From Knufia peltigerae (lineage: Eukaryota; Ascomycota; Eurotiomycetes; Chaetothyriales; Trichomeriaceae): a stretch of 64,000 bases of DNA. The DNA lies in the NCBI GenBank assembly GCA_030247855.1, contig JAPDRN010000133.1:1-64000 (forward strand), given 5' to 3'. Numbering within the stretch: the stretch's first letter is position 1; each line of letters starts with the position of its first letter. Positions 41,514-50,460 of the stretch are shown in pieces. The notes below the pieces were generated by a model. That model was not told the origin of the DNA and made no database searches. It saw nothing but the letters and a program-made list of their open reading frames with translations. Position numbers and translations under genes: made by a program.

Positions 41514-41563
41514 CAGGGCTGCATATGCCTGCCATGCTTTGGCACGGCTGTCATGCAGCCCTG
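41514..41563. promoter_or_regulatory. 11-nt inverted repeat in a divergent promoter region
   Basis: CAGGGCTGCAT (41514-41524) and ATGCAGCCCTG (41553-41563), separated by 28 bases, between the divergent EEP-like and POT genes. It could be two half-sites of a regulator or an mRNA hairpin in a leader. Confidence 0.45.
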
Positions 41564-41630
41564 CAGCGTGCTTCGCACGCACAGGTTCCGGTACTCTTGC
41601 GCCTTTCGTTTTGCAGGAATGCCTTACAGG

Positions 41631-43196
41631 ATGAGCCACGACGCAGTCGCCCCCATCGCCGGCCAGGGAAAGATGCCGCGCCAGATCCCGTACATCATCG
41701 GCAATGAGGCCTGCGAGCGGTTCAGTTTCTACGGGATGCGCAACATCCTGGTGCAGTTCCTGATCACCTCGCTGCTGCTGCAGGAAATCACGGCCGAAGG
41801 CCGTGCCGGTGAAGCCAAGGACATCATGCACAGCTTCATGATCGGCGTGTATTTCTTCCCGCTGCTCGGTGGCTGGCTGGCCGACAAGTTCTTCGGCAAG
41901 TACCACACCATCCTGTGGTTCAGCCTGGTCTACTGCATGGGCCACCTGTGCCTTGCGTTGTTCGAGGGCAGCCGTGAGGGCTTTTTCCTCGGCCTGGGCC
42001 TGATCGCGCTGGGTGCCGGTGGCATCAAGCCGCTGGTGGCCTCGTTCATGGGCGACCAGTTCGACCAGAGCAACAAGCACCTGGCCAAGATCGTCTTCGA
42101 CGCCTTCTACTGGATCATCAACTTCGGCTCGTTGTTCGCCTCGCTGCTGATCCCGCTGGTGCTGAAGAACTGGGGCCCGCAGTGGGCCTTCGGCATTCCG
42201 GGCATCCTGATGTTCATCGCCACCTTCGTGTTCTGGCTGGGCCGCAAGCGCTACGTGCTGGTGCCGCTGCCGCCGAAGGACCCGCATTCGTTCGCCAATG
42301 TGGTGCGTACCGCGCTGACCACGCGGGTGGCCGGCCAGGGCCGTCCGGGCCTGGTGATCGCCGTGCTCGGCCTGGTGCTGGCGGTGGCCTCGTTCGGCCT
42401 GATCGGCTCGCTCGGCATCGTGATCTGCCTGTGCCTGGCGCTGGTCTCGATCCTGGCGGGCATCGGTGGTGGCACCTGGCTGCAACTGGACCGCGCGCGC
42501 GGCCAGCATCCGGCCGAAGCCGTGGAAGGCGTGCGCTCGGTGCTGCGCGTGCTGGTGATCTTCGCCCTGACCACCCCGTTCTTCTCGCTGTTCGACCAGA
42601 AGGCCTCGACCTGGGTGCTGCAGGGCCAGCAGATGCAGATGCCGAGCTGGTTCACCGCCTCGCAGATGCAGGCGTTGAATCCGCTGCTGGTGATGATCCT
42701 GATTCCGTTCAACAACCTGGTGCTGTACCCGGCCCTGCGCCGTTTCGGCTTCGAGCCGACCGCGCTGCGCCGGATGACCGTCGGCATCGCCTTCAGCGGC
42801 CTGGCCTGGATCGTGGTCGGTGGCATCCAGGTGGTGATGGACGGTGGCAACGCGATGTCGATCTTCTGGCAGATGCTGCCGTACGCGCTGCTGACCTTCG
42901 GTGAAGTGCTGGTTTCGGCCACCGGCCTGGAGTTCGCCTACAGCCAGGCACCGCAGGCCATGAAGGGCGTGGTGATGAGCTTCTGGAACCTGACCACCAC
43001 CATCGGCAACCTGTGGGTGCTGCTGTCCAATGCGGCCGTACGCAACGAGACGGTGACCCACCAGATCGCGGGGACCGGGTTGAGCGAGGCGGCATTCCTG
43101 ATGTTCTTCTTCGCCGGCTTCGCCTTCATCGCGGCGTTGGCCTTCGGTTGGTATGCGAAACGCTATCGTATGGTCGACAACTACCGCACCGCCTGA
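41631..43196 (+). CDS. POT family proton-dependent oligopeptide transporter
   Basis: 521 residues, twelve to fourteen predicted helices. The POT signature NEACERFSFYGMRNILVQFL (about 22-41, the ExxERFxYY motif) and GAGGIKPLVASFMGDQFD are present. It imports di- and tripeptides with protons. The start is uncertain: ATG at 41631 has AGGA 12 bases upstream; an ATG four codons earlier (41619) has AGGA almost touching it. Rhomboid follows 7 bases after the stop and may be co-transcribed. Confidence 0.92.
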   Translation: MSHDAVAPIAGQGKMPRQIPYIIGNEACERFSFYGMRNILVQFLITSLLLQEITAEGRAGEAKDIMHSFMIGVYFFPLLGGWLADKFFGKYHTILWFSLVYCMGHLCLALFEGSREGFFLGLGLIALGAGGIKPLVASFMGDQFDQSNKHLAKIVFDAFYWIINFGSLFASLLIPLVLKNWGPQWAFGIPGILMFIATFVFWLGRKRYVLVPLPPKDPHSFANVVRTALTTRVAGQGRPGLVIAVLGLVLAVASFGLIGSLGIVICLCLALVSILAGIGGGTWLQLDRARGQHPAEAVEGVRSVLRVLVIFALTTPFFSLFDQKASTWVLQGQQMQMPSWFTASQMQALNPLLVMILIPFNNLVLYPALRRFGFEPTALRRMTVGIAFSGLAWIVVGGIQVVMDGGNAMSIFWQMLPYALLTFGEVLVSATGLEFAYSQAPQAMKGVVMSFWNLTTTIGNLWVLLSNAAVRNETVTHQIAGTGLSEAAFLMFFFAGFAFIAALAFGWYAKRYRMVDNYRTA

Positions 43197-43203
43197 GCCT
43201 GAC

Positions 43204-43830
43204 ATGACCCCCGTCAATCTGCTGTTGATCGCCATCACCGCCATCCTGTCGTGGATGGCGTTCAACAACCGCAAGCTGGCCGACCGCCTGATCCTGTGGC
43301 CGCCGGCAGTGGATCGCCACCGCCAGTACGACCGCCTGATCACCTACGGCTTCATCCACGCCGACTGGTCGCACCTGATCTTCAACATGATCACCCTGTT
43401 CTTCTTCGGGGGGTTCATCGAGAGCGTGATGGTGCAGCTGACCGGCAGCTACCTGGTCTATCCGGCGTTCTACGTCGGTGCGCTGCTGGTCTCGATCCTG
43501 CCCAGCTACCTGAAGAACCAGAAGAACCCGAACTACCTCAGCCTCGGTGCGTCCGGGGCGGTGTCGGCGGTGCTGTTCGCCTTCATCCTGATCAAGCCGT
43601 GGTCGATCATCCTGGTGTTCTTCATCCCGGCGCCGGCGATCGTCTATGCCGCGTTCTACGTCGGCTACAGCATCTGGATGGACAGGCGTGGTGGCGATCG
43701 CATCAACCACAGCGCGCATCTGGCCGGTGCGGCGTTCGGCGTGATCTTCATGCTGGCCATGCAGCCGAGCATCTTCAGTCACTTCCTGCGCGAGCTGTCC
43801 AACCCGACCTTCCGCCTCGGCGGCGGCTGA
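43204..43830 (+). CDS. Rhomboid family intramembrane serine protease
   Basis: 208 residues, six predicted helices. The catalytic dyad is Ser117 in GASGAVSAV and His172 in INHSAHLAGAAFG, and HADWSHLIFNM in helix 2 is typical. It cleaves membrane-spanning substrates inside the inner membrane; targets are unknown. It lies 7 bases after the peptide transporter, suggesting an operon. Confidence 0.9.
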   Translation: MTPVNLLLIAITAILSWMAFNNRKLADRLILWPPAVDRHRQYDRLITYGFIHADWSHLIFNMITLFFFGGFIESVMVQLTGSYLVYPAFYVGALLVSILPSYLKNQKNPNYLSLGASGAVSAVLFAFILIKPWSIILVFFIPAPAIVYAAFYVGYSIWMDRRGGDRINHSAHLAGAAFGVIFMLAMQPSIFSHFLRELSNPTFRLGGG

Positions 43831-43835
43831 GGGCC

Positions 43836-43862
43836 GGGGTCGGATCCACTGGATCCGACCCC
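43836..43862. repeat. Perfect palindrome, GGGGTCGGATCC type
   Basis: GGGGTCGGATCC-ACT-GGATCCGACCCC, just after the rhomboid stop. It shares its half-site GGGGTCGGATCC with the repeats at 46651 and 52431. Confidence 0.8.
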
Positions 43863-43885
43863 CGGGGCTGCGGCCCCGTCCCGGC

Positions 43886-44047
43886 TCAGGCCCGGGTTTC
43901 CTGACCGTAGGTATGGAGCAGGCGGGAGAACACTTCCTCGCCGATGCTCTGGAACGCTTGGTCTTCGGTCTGTCCCTCCACGGCCAGTTGCAGCAGGCCC
44001 TCCAGCAGGGCGTGATCGGTATCGGAATGGGAATCGCTGGGGTGCAT
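43886..44047 (-). CDS. Small acidic protein, unknown function
   Basis: 53 residues: MHPSDSHSDTDHALLEGLLQ, then LAVEGQTEDQAFQSIGEEVF and SRLLHTYGQETRA. CCGTGGAGGCCCGCG upstream gives a good GGAGG 7 bases before the ATG at 44047, and codon use is like the neighbours. It is acidic and mostly helical with no cysteine, signal or membrane segment. I do not recognise the family. Support is the ribosome site and plausible composition. Confidence 0.65.
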   Translation of the reverse strand: MHPSDSHSDTDHALLEGLLQLAVEGQTEDQAFQSIGEEVFSRLLHTYGQETRA

Positions 44048-44255
44048 CGCGGGCCTCCACGGCAGAGCGCTTGGTCGACTGTCGCAAGGGGCATGCCAGC
44101 TTGGCGCACCCCTGCAGAGGGGTTAGCGGCCGGCCGGGCTGCAGCTTGAGGGCAACAACTGACGTTGCAGGCACAGACTTGCCCCTGTTCAGGCTTCACG
44201 CGATCATGGCGCCCGCCTGCGCACCATCCACGCAGTCGCCGCAGGAGACAGTCCC

Positions 44256-44558
44256 ATGGCTTCGGTCACGCCCCCCGGTCTGGCTTACGAGGTCGAACAC
44301 GATCAGGTCAACCACCGGTTCACCGCCCGCGTGCGCGGGCAGGTGGCACTGTTGGACTACCAGATCAAGCGCAGGCGGATGGTCATCACCCATACCGAAG
44401 TGCCCGAGCCGATCGCTGGCCGTGGCATTGCTGGTGAGCTGACCCGGGTCGCACTGCGTTTCGCCCGGGAGCAGAAGTACAAGGTGGTACCGGCATGTGC
44501 CTACGCCGAGGCCTTCCTGCAGCGCCACGAGGAGTATCACGATCTGCTTGTGGGCTGA
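44256..44558 (+). CDS. GNAT-like N-acetyltransferase, small YjdJ type
   Basis: 100 residues. HTEVPEPIAGRGIAGELTRVALRFAREQKYKVVPACAYAEAFLQRHEEY is the pattern of the minimal acetyltransferase family (PF14542), with the acetyl-CoA loop GRGIAGEL and the conserved CxY. Substrates are unknown. GCAGGAGA before the ATG at 44256 supports the start. Confidence 0.9.
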   Translation: MASVTPPGLAYEVEHDQVNHRFTARVRGQVALLDYQIKRRRMVITHTEVPEPIAGRGIAGELTRVALRFAREQKYKVVPACAYAEAFLQRHEEYHDLLVG

Positions 44559-44621
44559 ATCCAGCGGGCCACGCTTCAGCCAGGGCAGGCGATGATGTAT
44601 GAAAATGAACAGGGGATCCCG

Positions 44622-45476
44622 ATGAAGATTGGAAACAACCGGCCACTGCACGCCAGCGTGCTGGCCGGCGCCATGGGCGTGCTGTTGCTGGCCGGTTGCC
44701 AGCGCGAGAACGAGGCGGCACCGGCCACCGACGCCGCACCTGCGGCCGAAGCCACTGGCACCGCCGAGACACCCGCAGCGGAAGCGCCGTTGGATCTGCG
44801 CGATGTGATCGAGAACAACGAGCGTGAAGTGGTCGGCATCAGCTACCCGGCGGGCATTGATCGCTATCCGGGGCTGGCGCGCGCGCTGCAGGCCTATGCC
44901 ACCTCCGCCCGCGGCGATCTGCAGCAGGCGCTGGACGGGCTGGGCAACGACAAGCCGACCATGCCCTATGAGCTGTCGCTGAGCTTCGAGAAGCTGCTGG
45001 AGACGCCGCAGCTGGTGGTGGTCAGTGCCGACGGCAGCCGCTACACCGGTGGCGCCCACGGCGAACCGCTGGTGGCACGTTTCGTGTGGCTGCCGGCGCA
45101 GCAGCAGATGCTGAGCGCCGACAAGCTGGTGACCGATGCCAAGGGCTGGAAAGCGATCAGCGATTTCGTCGCCGACCAGCTGCGTGAGCGCGTGGCCACC
45201 CGCCTCAGCGGCGAGGACATGGACCCGTCGCAGCTGCAGGAATCGCTGCGTAATGCCTCGCGGATGATCGCCGATGGCACCGGTCCGCAGGCCGACAATT
45301 TCAGCCAGTTCCAGCCGCTGACCGACGACAAGGGTCAGATCACAGCGCTGCGCTTCGTGTTCCCGCCCTACCAGGTGGGTCCATACTCGGATGGCACCCA
45401 GACCGCCGATGTACCGGCCTCGGTGTTGTTGCCGCACGTGGCCAAGGACTACGTGGAGCTGTTCGCGCGCGGCTAA
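44622..45476 (+). CDS. DUF3298/RsiV-like lipoprotein
   Basis: 284 residues. Lipobox LLLAGC (Cys near 25), an Ala/Pro/Glu-rich linker, then a domain with VVGISYPAGIDRYPGLARALQAYA, GGAHGEPLVARFVWLPAQQQML and the ending VFPPYQVGPYSDGTQTADVP, which is the DUF3298 pattern of RsiV-type proteins. RsiV itself binds lysozyme; this homologue has no linked sigma factor, so no such role is claimed. Start ATG at 44622 follows AGGGG by 6 bases. Confidence 0.85.
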   Translation: MKIGNNRPLHASVLAGAMGVLLLAGCQRENEAAPATDAAPAAEATGTAETPAAEAPLDLRDVIENNEREVVGISYPAGIDRYPGLARALQAYATSARGDLQQALDGLGNDKPTMPYELSLSFEKLLETPQLVVVSADGSRYTGGAHGEPLVARFVWLPAQQQMLSADKLVTDAKGWKAISDFVADQLRERVATRLSGEDMDPSQLQESLRNASRMIADGTGPQADNFSQFQPLTDDKGQITALRFVFPPYQVGPYSDGTQTADVPASVLLPHVAKDYVELFARG

Positions 45477-45495
45477 CCGCAGACGAGGAGGTGTC

Positions 45496-46614
45496 GTGGA
45501 TACAGGGTTGCAGGAGCGGGTCACCGGCCTGCTCCACGAAGCCGGGATCCAGATCGATGGAACCCGGCCGCAGGATATCCAGGTGCATGACCCGCGCTTC
45601 TTCGCGCGGGTCATGGCGCACGGCTCGCTCGGCCTGGGCGAGAGCTACATGGACGGCTGGTGGGATGGCAACGTCCTCGATGAATTCCTGTTCCAGCTGA
45701 TGCAGGCGCACCTGGACGAGCGGGTGCACGGCTGGCGCGAGGTGGCCGACGCCCTGAAAGCGCGCCTGTTCAACCTGCAGGCCGGGCAACGCAGCTATGA
45801 AGTCGGACGTCGCCACTACGACCTCGGCAATGACCTGTACCAGGCCATGCTCGGCCAGCGCCTGGTGTACAGCTGCGGGTATTGGCGCAACGCCAACGAT
45901 CTGGATGCGGCGCAGGAAGCCAAGCTCGATCTGGTGTGCCGCAAGCTCGGGCTGCGCCCCGGGCAACGCGTGCTGGATATCGGCTGCGGTTGGGGCGAGG
46001 CGCTGAAGTTCGCCGCCGAGCGCTACGGTGTCAGTGGTGTAGGCGTCACCATTTCGCAGGAGCAGGCCGACTACGCGCGTGAGCTGTGCGCTGGCCTGCC
46101 GATCGAGATCCGGCTGCAGGACTATCGCGAACTGGACGAGCCGTTCGATGCGGTGTTCTCCATCGGCATGTTCGAACACGTGGGCGACAAGAACTACCGT
46201 AGCTTTTTCGACGTGGCCCGGCGCTGCCTGTCGCCGCGTGGCCTGCTGCTGTTGCACACCATTGGCAGCAACGTCTCGCGCCATCGCACCGATCCGTGGA
46301 TCGCGCGCTACATCTTCCCCAACTCGATGCTGCCGTCGGCGGCGCAGATCAGTCGCGCATTTGAAGGGCGCTTCGTGCTGGAGGACTGGCACAACTTCGG
46401 TACCGACTACGATCTGACGCTGCAGGCGTGGCGACGCAATGTGGAAGCAGCGTGGCCGACACTGGATGCGCAGCGCTATGACGAGGGGTTCCGTCGCCTG
46501 TGGCGGTTCTACCTGGCGGGATCGATGGCGACGTTCCGCAGCCGGCATGCGCAGCTGTGGCAGCTGGTGCTGTCGCCACTAGGCGTGCCGGGGGGATACG
46601 TGGCGCCGCGGTGA
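45496..46614 (+). CDS. cfa: Cyclopropane-fatty-acyl-phospholipid synthase
   Basis: 372 residues. SAM site VLDIGCGWGEALKFAAERYG (about 158-177), the CFAS motifs GVGVTISQEQADYARE and FSIGMFEHVGDKNYRSFF, and the N-terminal GLGESYMDGWWD segment. The enzyme adds a methylene bridge across double bonds of membrane phospholipids, usually in stationary phase. GTG at 45496 with CGAGGAGG upstream is the start, 19 bases after the lipoprotein stop. Confidence 0.94.
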   Translation: MDTGLQERVTGLLHEAGIQIDGTRPQDIQVHDPRFFARVMAHGSLGLGESYMDGWWDGNVLDEFLFQLMQAHLDERVHGWREVADALKARLFNLQAGQRSYEVGRRHYDLGNDLYQAMLGQRLVYSCGYWRNANDLDAAQEAKLDLVCRKLGLRPGQRVLDIGCGWGEALKFAAERYGVSGVGVTISQEQADYARELCAGLPIEIRLQDYRELDEPFDAVFSIGMFEHVGDKNYRSFFDVARRCLSPRGLLLLHTIGSNVSRHRTDPWIARYIFPNSMLPSAAQISRAFEGRFVLEDWHNFGTDYDLTLQAWRRNVEAAWPTLDAQRYDEGFRRLWRFYLAGSMATFRSRHAQLWQLVLSPLGVPGGYVAPR

Positions 46615-46626
46615 GGCCGCATTCCA

Positions 46627-46687
46627 GTAGATCCACGCCATGCGTGGATGGGGTCAGATCCCGTTTCGTAGAAATGGGCTCTGACCC
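46627..46687. repeat. SMAG element plus GGGTCAGATCCC repeat
   Basis: 46627-46650 is a GTAG-led SMAG. It is joined directly to GGGTCAGATCCC (46651) and GGGCTCTGACCC (ending 46687), a repeat related to that at 52431-52469. Located between the convergent ends of cfa and dcp. Confidence 0.8.
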
Positions 46688-46693
46688 ATCCAT

Positions 46694-46727
46694 AAAAAAA
46701 CCGCCCGGTCTCCCGGGCGGTTTTCGT
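46694..46727. terminator. Bidirectional terminator between cfa and dcp
   Basis: AAAACCGCCCGG-TCTC-CCGGGCGGTTTT with seven As on the left and a TTTTCGTTT tract on the right. It serves both convergent genes. Confidence 0.92.
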
Positions 46728-46750
46728 TTCACGCTATGCGGTGCCGGCGA

Positions 46751-48919
46751 TCAGTTGCCGGTGCCGGTCAGGCCACGCTTTTCCAGCAGCGGTTCGATCT
46801 GCGGCTCGTGGCCGGCGAAATCGCGGAACAGCTGCATCGCATCCACGCTGCCCCCCTTGGACAGCAGGGTGGCGCGGAAGTGGTCGCCGTTCTTGCGGCT
46901 CAGGCCACCGTTGTCGCGGAACCACTTCTGGGTGTTGGCGTCCAGTACTTCCGACCAGATGTAGGCGTAGTAGCCGGCCGAGTAGCCGCCCATGATGTGG
47001 CTGAAGTACGGGGTCTTGTAGCGCGGCGGAACCGGCGCGTAGTAGATGCCGTCTTTCTCCAGCGCGGCGCGCTCGAAGGCCATCACGTCCTTGGCGGCCG
47101 GCACCTGGTCCGTGCCGATCTGGTGCCAGCGCTGGTCGAGCATGGCGGCACCGAGGTACTCGGTGGTGGCAAAGCCCTGGTTGAACTTGGCCGCGGCCAG
47201 CACCTTGTCCAGCAGCGCCTGCGGCATCGCCGAACCGTTCTGGTAGTGCTTGGCGTAGTTCTTCAGGATGGCCGGGTTGTCGGCCCACATCTCGTTGACC
47301 TGCGAGGGGAACTCGACGAAGTCGCGCGGCACCGCGGTGCCGGAGAAGTACGGATACTTCACGTTCGAGAACATGCCGTGCAGGGCGTGGCCGAACTCGT
47401 GGAAGGTGGTGCTCACTTCATCCCAGGTCAGCAGGGTCGGCTGGCCGGCCGGCGGCTTGGGGATGTTCAGGTGGTTGGCCACCACCGGCTTGAAGCCGGT
47501 CAGCTTGGACTGCGAGACGTACGAGTTCATCCATGCACCGCCGCGCTTGGAGGCGCGTGCGTACGGGTCGAAGATGAAGATCGCCAGCTGGCTGCCGTCG
47601 GCATCGAACACGTCATAGACGGTGACGTCATCGTGGTAGACCGGCAGGTCGGTGCGCTGCTTGAAGCTCAGCCCGAATTCCTGGTTGGCGGCGTAGAACA
47701 CGCCGTTTTCCAGTACGTTCTTCATCTCGAAGTACGGCTTCAGCTGCGACTCGTCGAAGTTGTACTTGGCCTGGCGCACCTTCTCGCTGTAGAAGGCCCA
47801 GTCCCACGGCTCCAGCTTGAAGGTCGGCTTGCCGGCGGCCTTCTGTTCCTGGTCGATCATTGCCTGCAGGTCGGCGGCTTCGCGCTTGGCGTTGGCCACC
47901 GCAGCCGGGGCCAGCTTGCCCAGCATCGCATTGACCGCTTCGGGGGTCTTGGCGGTCTGGTTGGTCAGGTTGTAGGCGGCGAAGTTGGCAAAGCCCATCA
48001 GCTTGGCCTTGTCGGCGCGCAGCTGCATGATGCGCGCGACCAGCGCGGTGTTGTCGAACTCACCGCCGCGGCTGCCGCGGGTGGTGGAGGCTTCGTAGAT
48101 CTTCTGGCGCAGGGCGCGGTTGGCCAGGTTGGTCAGCGGCGGCTGGCCGGTGGTGTTGAGCAGGGTGATCACGTACTTGCCGTCCAGGCCACGGGCCTTG
48201 GCGGCTTCGGCGGCGGCAGCGATCTGCTCCTTGGAAAGGCCGTCCAGTTCCTTGACGTCGTTGACGGTGATCGCCGAAGCGTTCACTTCCGACTGCACGT
48301 TCTGGCTGAACTTGGTGCCGAGGTTGGCCAGCTCGGCGTTCATTTCCTTCAGCTTGGTCTTGTCGGCCTCGGACAGCTTGGCGCCGGCGCGCACGTAGTT
48401 GTCGTAGTACTTTTCGACCAGGCGAACGCCTTCAGCGTCCAGGCCCAGGGTGGTGCGGCTGTCATACAGCGCCTGGATGCGTGCGAACAGCTTGCCGTTC
48501 AGTGCGATCGCATCGCTGTGCGCGGCGAACTTCGCCGAATAGTCGGCCTGCAGCTTCTTGCGGGTGTCGTTGGTGTCGGCGCCGACCAGGCTGAAGAACA
48601 CGGTGGTCGCGCGGTCCAGGGTGTCACCGCTCTTTTCCAGGGCGATGATGGTGTTGTCGAAGGTCGGCTTGGCCTTGGTGTTGGCGATCGCCTCCACTTC
48701 CTTCAGCTGCTGCGCCATGCCGGCATCGAACGCCGGGGCGAAGTCGCTGTCCTTGATCTTGTCGAACTGCGGGAAATGCAGCGGCAGCGGGCTGTCGGCG
48801 AAGAACGGATTGGCCTGCTGGGCATTGGCAGCGGTGGCCGGGGCGGCGGCGCTGGCCGAATAGGCGGGCAGGGCAAGGCCGAGGGTCATGGCCACGGCAA
48901 GGGCAAGGCGGGTGGTCAA
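46751..48919 (-). CDS. dcp: Peptidyl-dipeptidase Dcp-like M3 metallopeptidase
   Basis: 722 residues. Signal peptide to about residue 25 (PAYSASA), so periplasmic, unlike cytoplasmic E. coli Dcp. The zinc motif HEFGHALHGMF with the downstream Glu in EFPSQVNEMW, and HIMGGYSAGYYAYIWSEVLDA, are M3 hallmarks. It removes C-terminal dipeptides from oligopeptides, probably for peptide nutrition. Confidence 0.93.
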   Translation of the reverse strand: MTTRLALAVAMTLGLALPAYSASAAAPATAANAQQANPFFADSPLPLHFPQFDKIKDSDFAPAFDAGMAQQLKEVEAIANTKAKPTFDNTIIALEKSGDTLDRATTVFFSLVGADTNDTRKKLQADYSAKFAAHSDAIALNGKLFARIQALYDSRTTLGLDAEGVRLVEKYYDNYVRAGAKLSEADKTKLKEMNAELANLGTKFSQNVQSEVNASAITVNDVKELDGLSKEQIAAAAEAAKARGLDGKYVITLLNTTGQPPLTNLANRALRQKIYEASTTRGSRGGEFDNTALVARIMQLRADKAKLMGFANFAAYNLTNQTAKTPEAVNAMLGKLAPAAVANAKREAADLQAMIDQEQKAAGKPTFKLEPWDWAFYSEKVRQAKYNFDESQLKPYFEMKNVLENGVFYAANQEFGLSFKQRTDLPVYHDDVTVYDVFDADGSQLAIFIFDPYARASKRGGAWMNSYVSQSKLTGFKPVVANHLNIPKPPAGQPTLLTWDEVSTTFHEFGHALHGMFSNVKYPYFSGTAVPRDFVEFPSQVNEMWADNPAILKNYAKHYQNGSAMPQALLDKVLAAAKFNQGFATTEYLGAAMLDQRWHQIGTDQVPAAKDVMAFERAALEKDGIYYAPVPPRYKTPYFSHIMGGYSAGYYAYIWSEVLDANTQKWFRDNGGLSRKNGDHFRATLLSKGGSVDAMQLFRDFAGHEPQIEPLLEKRGLTGTGN

Positions 48920-49081
48920 GGTCGATACTCCGGTAAGGCAAACAAGGGCCCGAGGGTAACCCGGCCCGGCGCGCCCGCACTTGTGTCAAAAGGCATGTTG
49001 GCAACGCCGCCGCACAGTAGCGCCACCCCATGGCTGGCTGCCCGGGTACCATGGAGAACACCGCCCCCCAGGCCAGTTGCC

Positions 49082-49561
49082 ATGACCACCGCCTACGATT
49101 TCAGCTTCCGCGACCTCGACGGCCAGTCGCAGGCGCTGGCGCAGTACCAGGGACGTCCGCTGCTGCTGGTCAATGTGGCCAGCCGCTGTGGCTTCACCCC
49201 GCAGTACACCGGGCTGGAACAGCTGTGGCAGGACTATCGTGATCGCGGTCTGGTGGTGATCGGCTTTCCCTGCAACCAGTTCGGCGCGCAGGAACCGGGC
49301 GATGCCGCGCAGATCCGCCAGTTCTGTTCGATTGATTACCCGGTCAGCTTCCCGCTGTCGCAGAAGATCGAGGTCAACGGCGAGGGGGCTGATCCGCTGT
49401 GGGCGTGGCTGTCGCACGAGAAGCGTGGGCTGCTGGGCATCGCCCGCATCAAGTGGAACTTCAGCAAGTTCCTGGTAGATCGCAAGGGGCAGGTGGTGGA
49501 TCGCTATGCACCGACCACCAAGCCGGAGCAGCTGCGCGACGGCATCGAAGCGCTGCTCTGA
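49082..49561 (+). CDS. Glutathione peroxidase-like thiol peroxidase
   Basis: 159 residues. Peroxidatic Cys in NVASRCGFTPQYTGLE (Cys, not selenocysteine), Gln in the region, GFPCNQFGAQEPG, and WNFSKFLVDRKG complete the catalytic set. It reduces hydroperoxides; bacterial cysteine forms often use thioredoxin. The gene ends just before the long palindrome at 49570. Confidence 0.93.
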   Translation: MTTAYDFSFRDLDGQSQALAQYQGRPLLLVNVASRCGFTPQYTGLEQLWQDYRDRGLVVIGFPCNQFGAQEPGDAAQIRQFCSIDYPVSFPLSQKIEVNGEGADPLWAWLSHEKRGLLGIARIKWNFSKFLVDRKGQVVDRYAPTTKPEQLRDGIEALL

Positions 49562-49569
49562 CCGTCTGA

Positions 49570-49638
49570 AAAAAAGGGGACGGAGGGGATTAAGTCGTTT
49601 GTGGCAAAAACGACTTAATCCCCTCCGTCCCCTTTTTT
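49570..49638. repeat. Near-perfect long palindrome between convergent genes (copy 2)
   Basis: Arms 49570-49600 and 49608-49638 are exact reverse complements over about 31 bases, containing AAAGGGGACGGAGGGGATTA and AGTCGTTT. The loop is 7 bases. A and T runs at the ends let it terminate both converging genes. Related to 10887-10970. Confidence 0.85.
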
Positions 49639-49640
49639 GC

Positions 49641-50420
49641 TTATTTCTCGACGAACGCGCGCTCGAACACGTAGTGGCCGGGCGTACCGATGCGCGGCGA
49701 GGTCTGGAAGCCGCGGCTGTCCAGCACGGTGCGCAGGTCGGCCAGCATCTGCGGGCTGCCGCAGATCATGGCGCGGTCGTTTTCCGGGCTCAGCTCGGGC
49801 AGACCGAGGGTGCGCTGCATCTCGCCGCTTTCCATCAGCGAGGTCAGGCGGCCCTGGTTCGGGAACGGTTCGCGGGTCACTGCGGGGTAGTACAGCAGCT
49901 TGTCACCGACCATTTCGCCCAGGAACTCATGCTCGCGCAGTTCCTTCTCGAAATAATCGCGATAGGCCAGGTCCTTTTCGTAGCGCACACCGTGGCACAG
50001 GATCACCTTGTCGAAGCGCTCGTAGGTTTCCGGGTCCTTGATCACCGACAGCCACGGCGCCAGGCCGGTGCCCGTGCCCAGCAGGTACAGGTGCTTGCCC
50101 GGGTGCAGGTCGCTGATCAGCAGGGTGCCGGTGGGCTTCTTGCCGACCAGTACCTTGTCGCCCGGCTTGATGTGCTGCAGGCGCGAGGTCAGCGGGCCGT
50201 CCTGCACCTTGATGCTGAAAAATTCCAGCTGTTCTTCCCAGTTCGCGCTGGCGATGGAGTACGCGCGCAGCAGCGGCCGCGCGTCGGTCTCCAGGCCGAT
50301 CATCACGAACTGGCCGTTCTCGAAGCGGAAACCGCTGTCACGGGTGAGGGTGAAGCTGAAGTAGGCGTCGGTCCAGTGGCGGACCTCAAGCACCGTTTCG
50401 GCGCCGAAAGCGGAGGACAT
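49641..50420 (-). CDS. fpr: Ferredoxin-NADP reductase
   Basis: 259 residues. FAD-binding RAYSIASANWEE, NADP domain LLGTGTGLAPWLSVI and the end MICGSPQMLADLR...GHYVFERAFVEK fit subclass I bacterial Fpr. It exchanges electrons between NADPH and ferredoxin or flavodoxin, for example in Fe-S repair. GGAGG-like CGGAGGACAT context and length support the start at 50420; an ATG ten codons upstream is less likely. A palindrome resembling a Fur site is 41 bases upstream. Confidence 0.93.
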   Translation of the reverse strand: MSSAFGAETVLEVRHWTDAYFSFTLTRDSGFRFENGQFVMIGLETDARPLLRAYSIASANWEEQLEFFSIKVQDGPLTSRLQHIKPGDKVLVGKKPTGTLLISDLHPGKHLYLLGTGTGLAPWLSVIKDPETYERFDKVILCHGVRYEKDLAYRDYFEKELREHEFLGEMVGDKLLYYPAVTREPFPNQGRLTSLMESGEMQRTLGLPELSPENDRAMICGSPQMLADLRTVLDSRGFQTSPRIGTPGHYVFERAFVEK

Positions 50421-50460
50421 GGGCGTATCTATCGGAAGTCGTCGGGACAATTCTATCTCA

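Noticed and set aside
41469..43343. Upstream extension of the EEP-like frame antisense to the POT gene
   Set aside because: The signal peptide starts at 41468; the extension is a Gln/His/Arg-rich shadow.
44622..45476. RsiV-type anti-sigma factor
   Set aside because: There is no adjacent sigma factor and no cytoplasmic anti-sigma domain; the protein is a lipoprotein.
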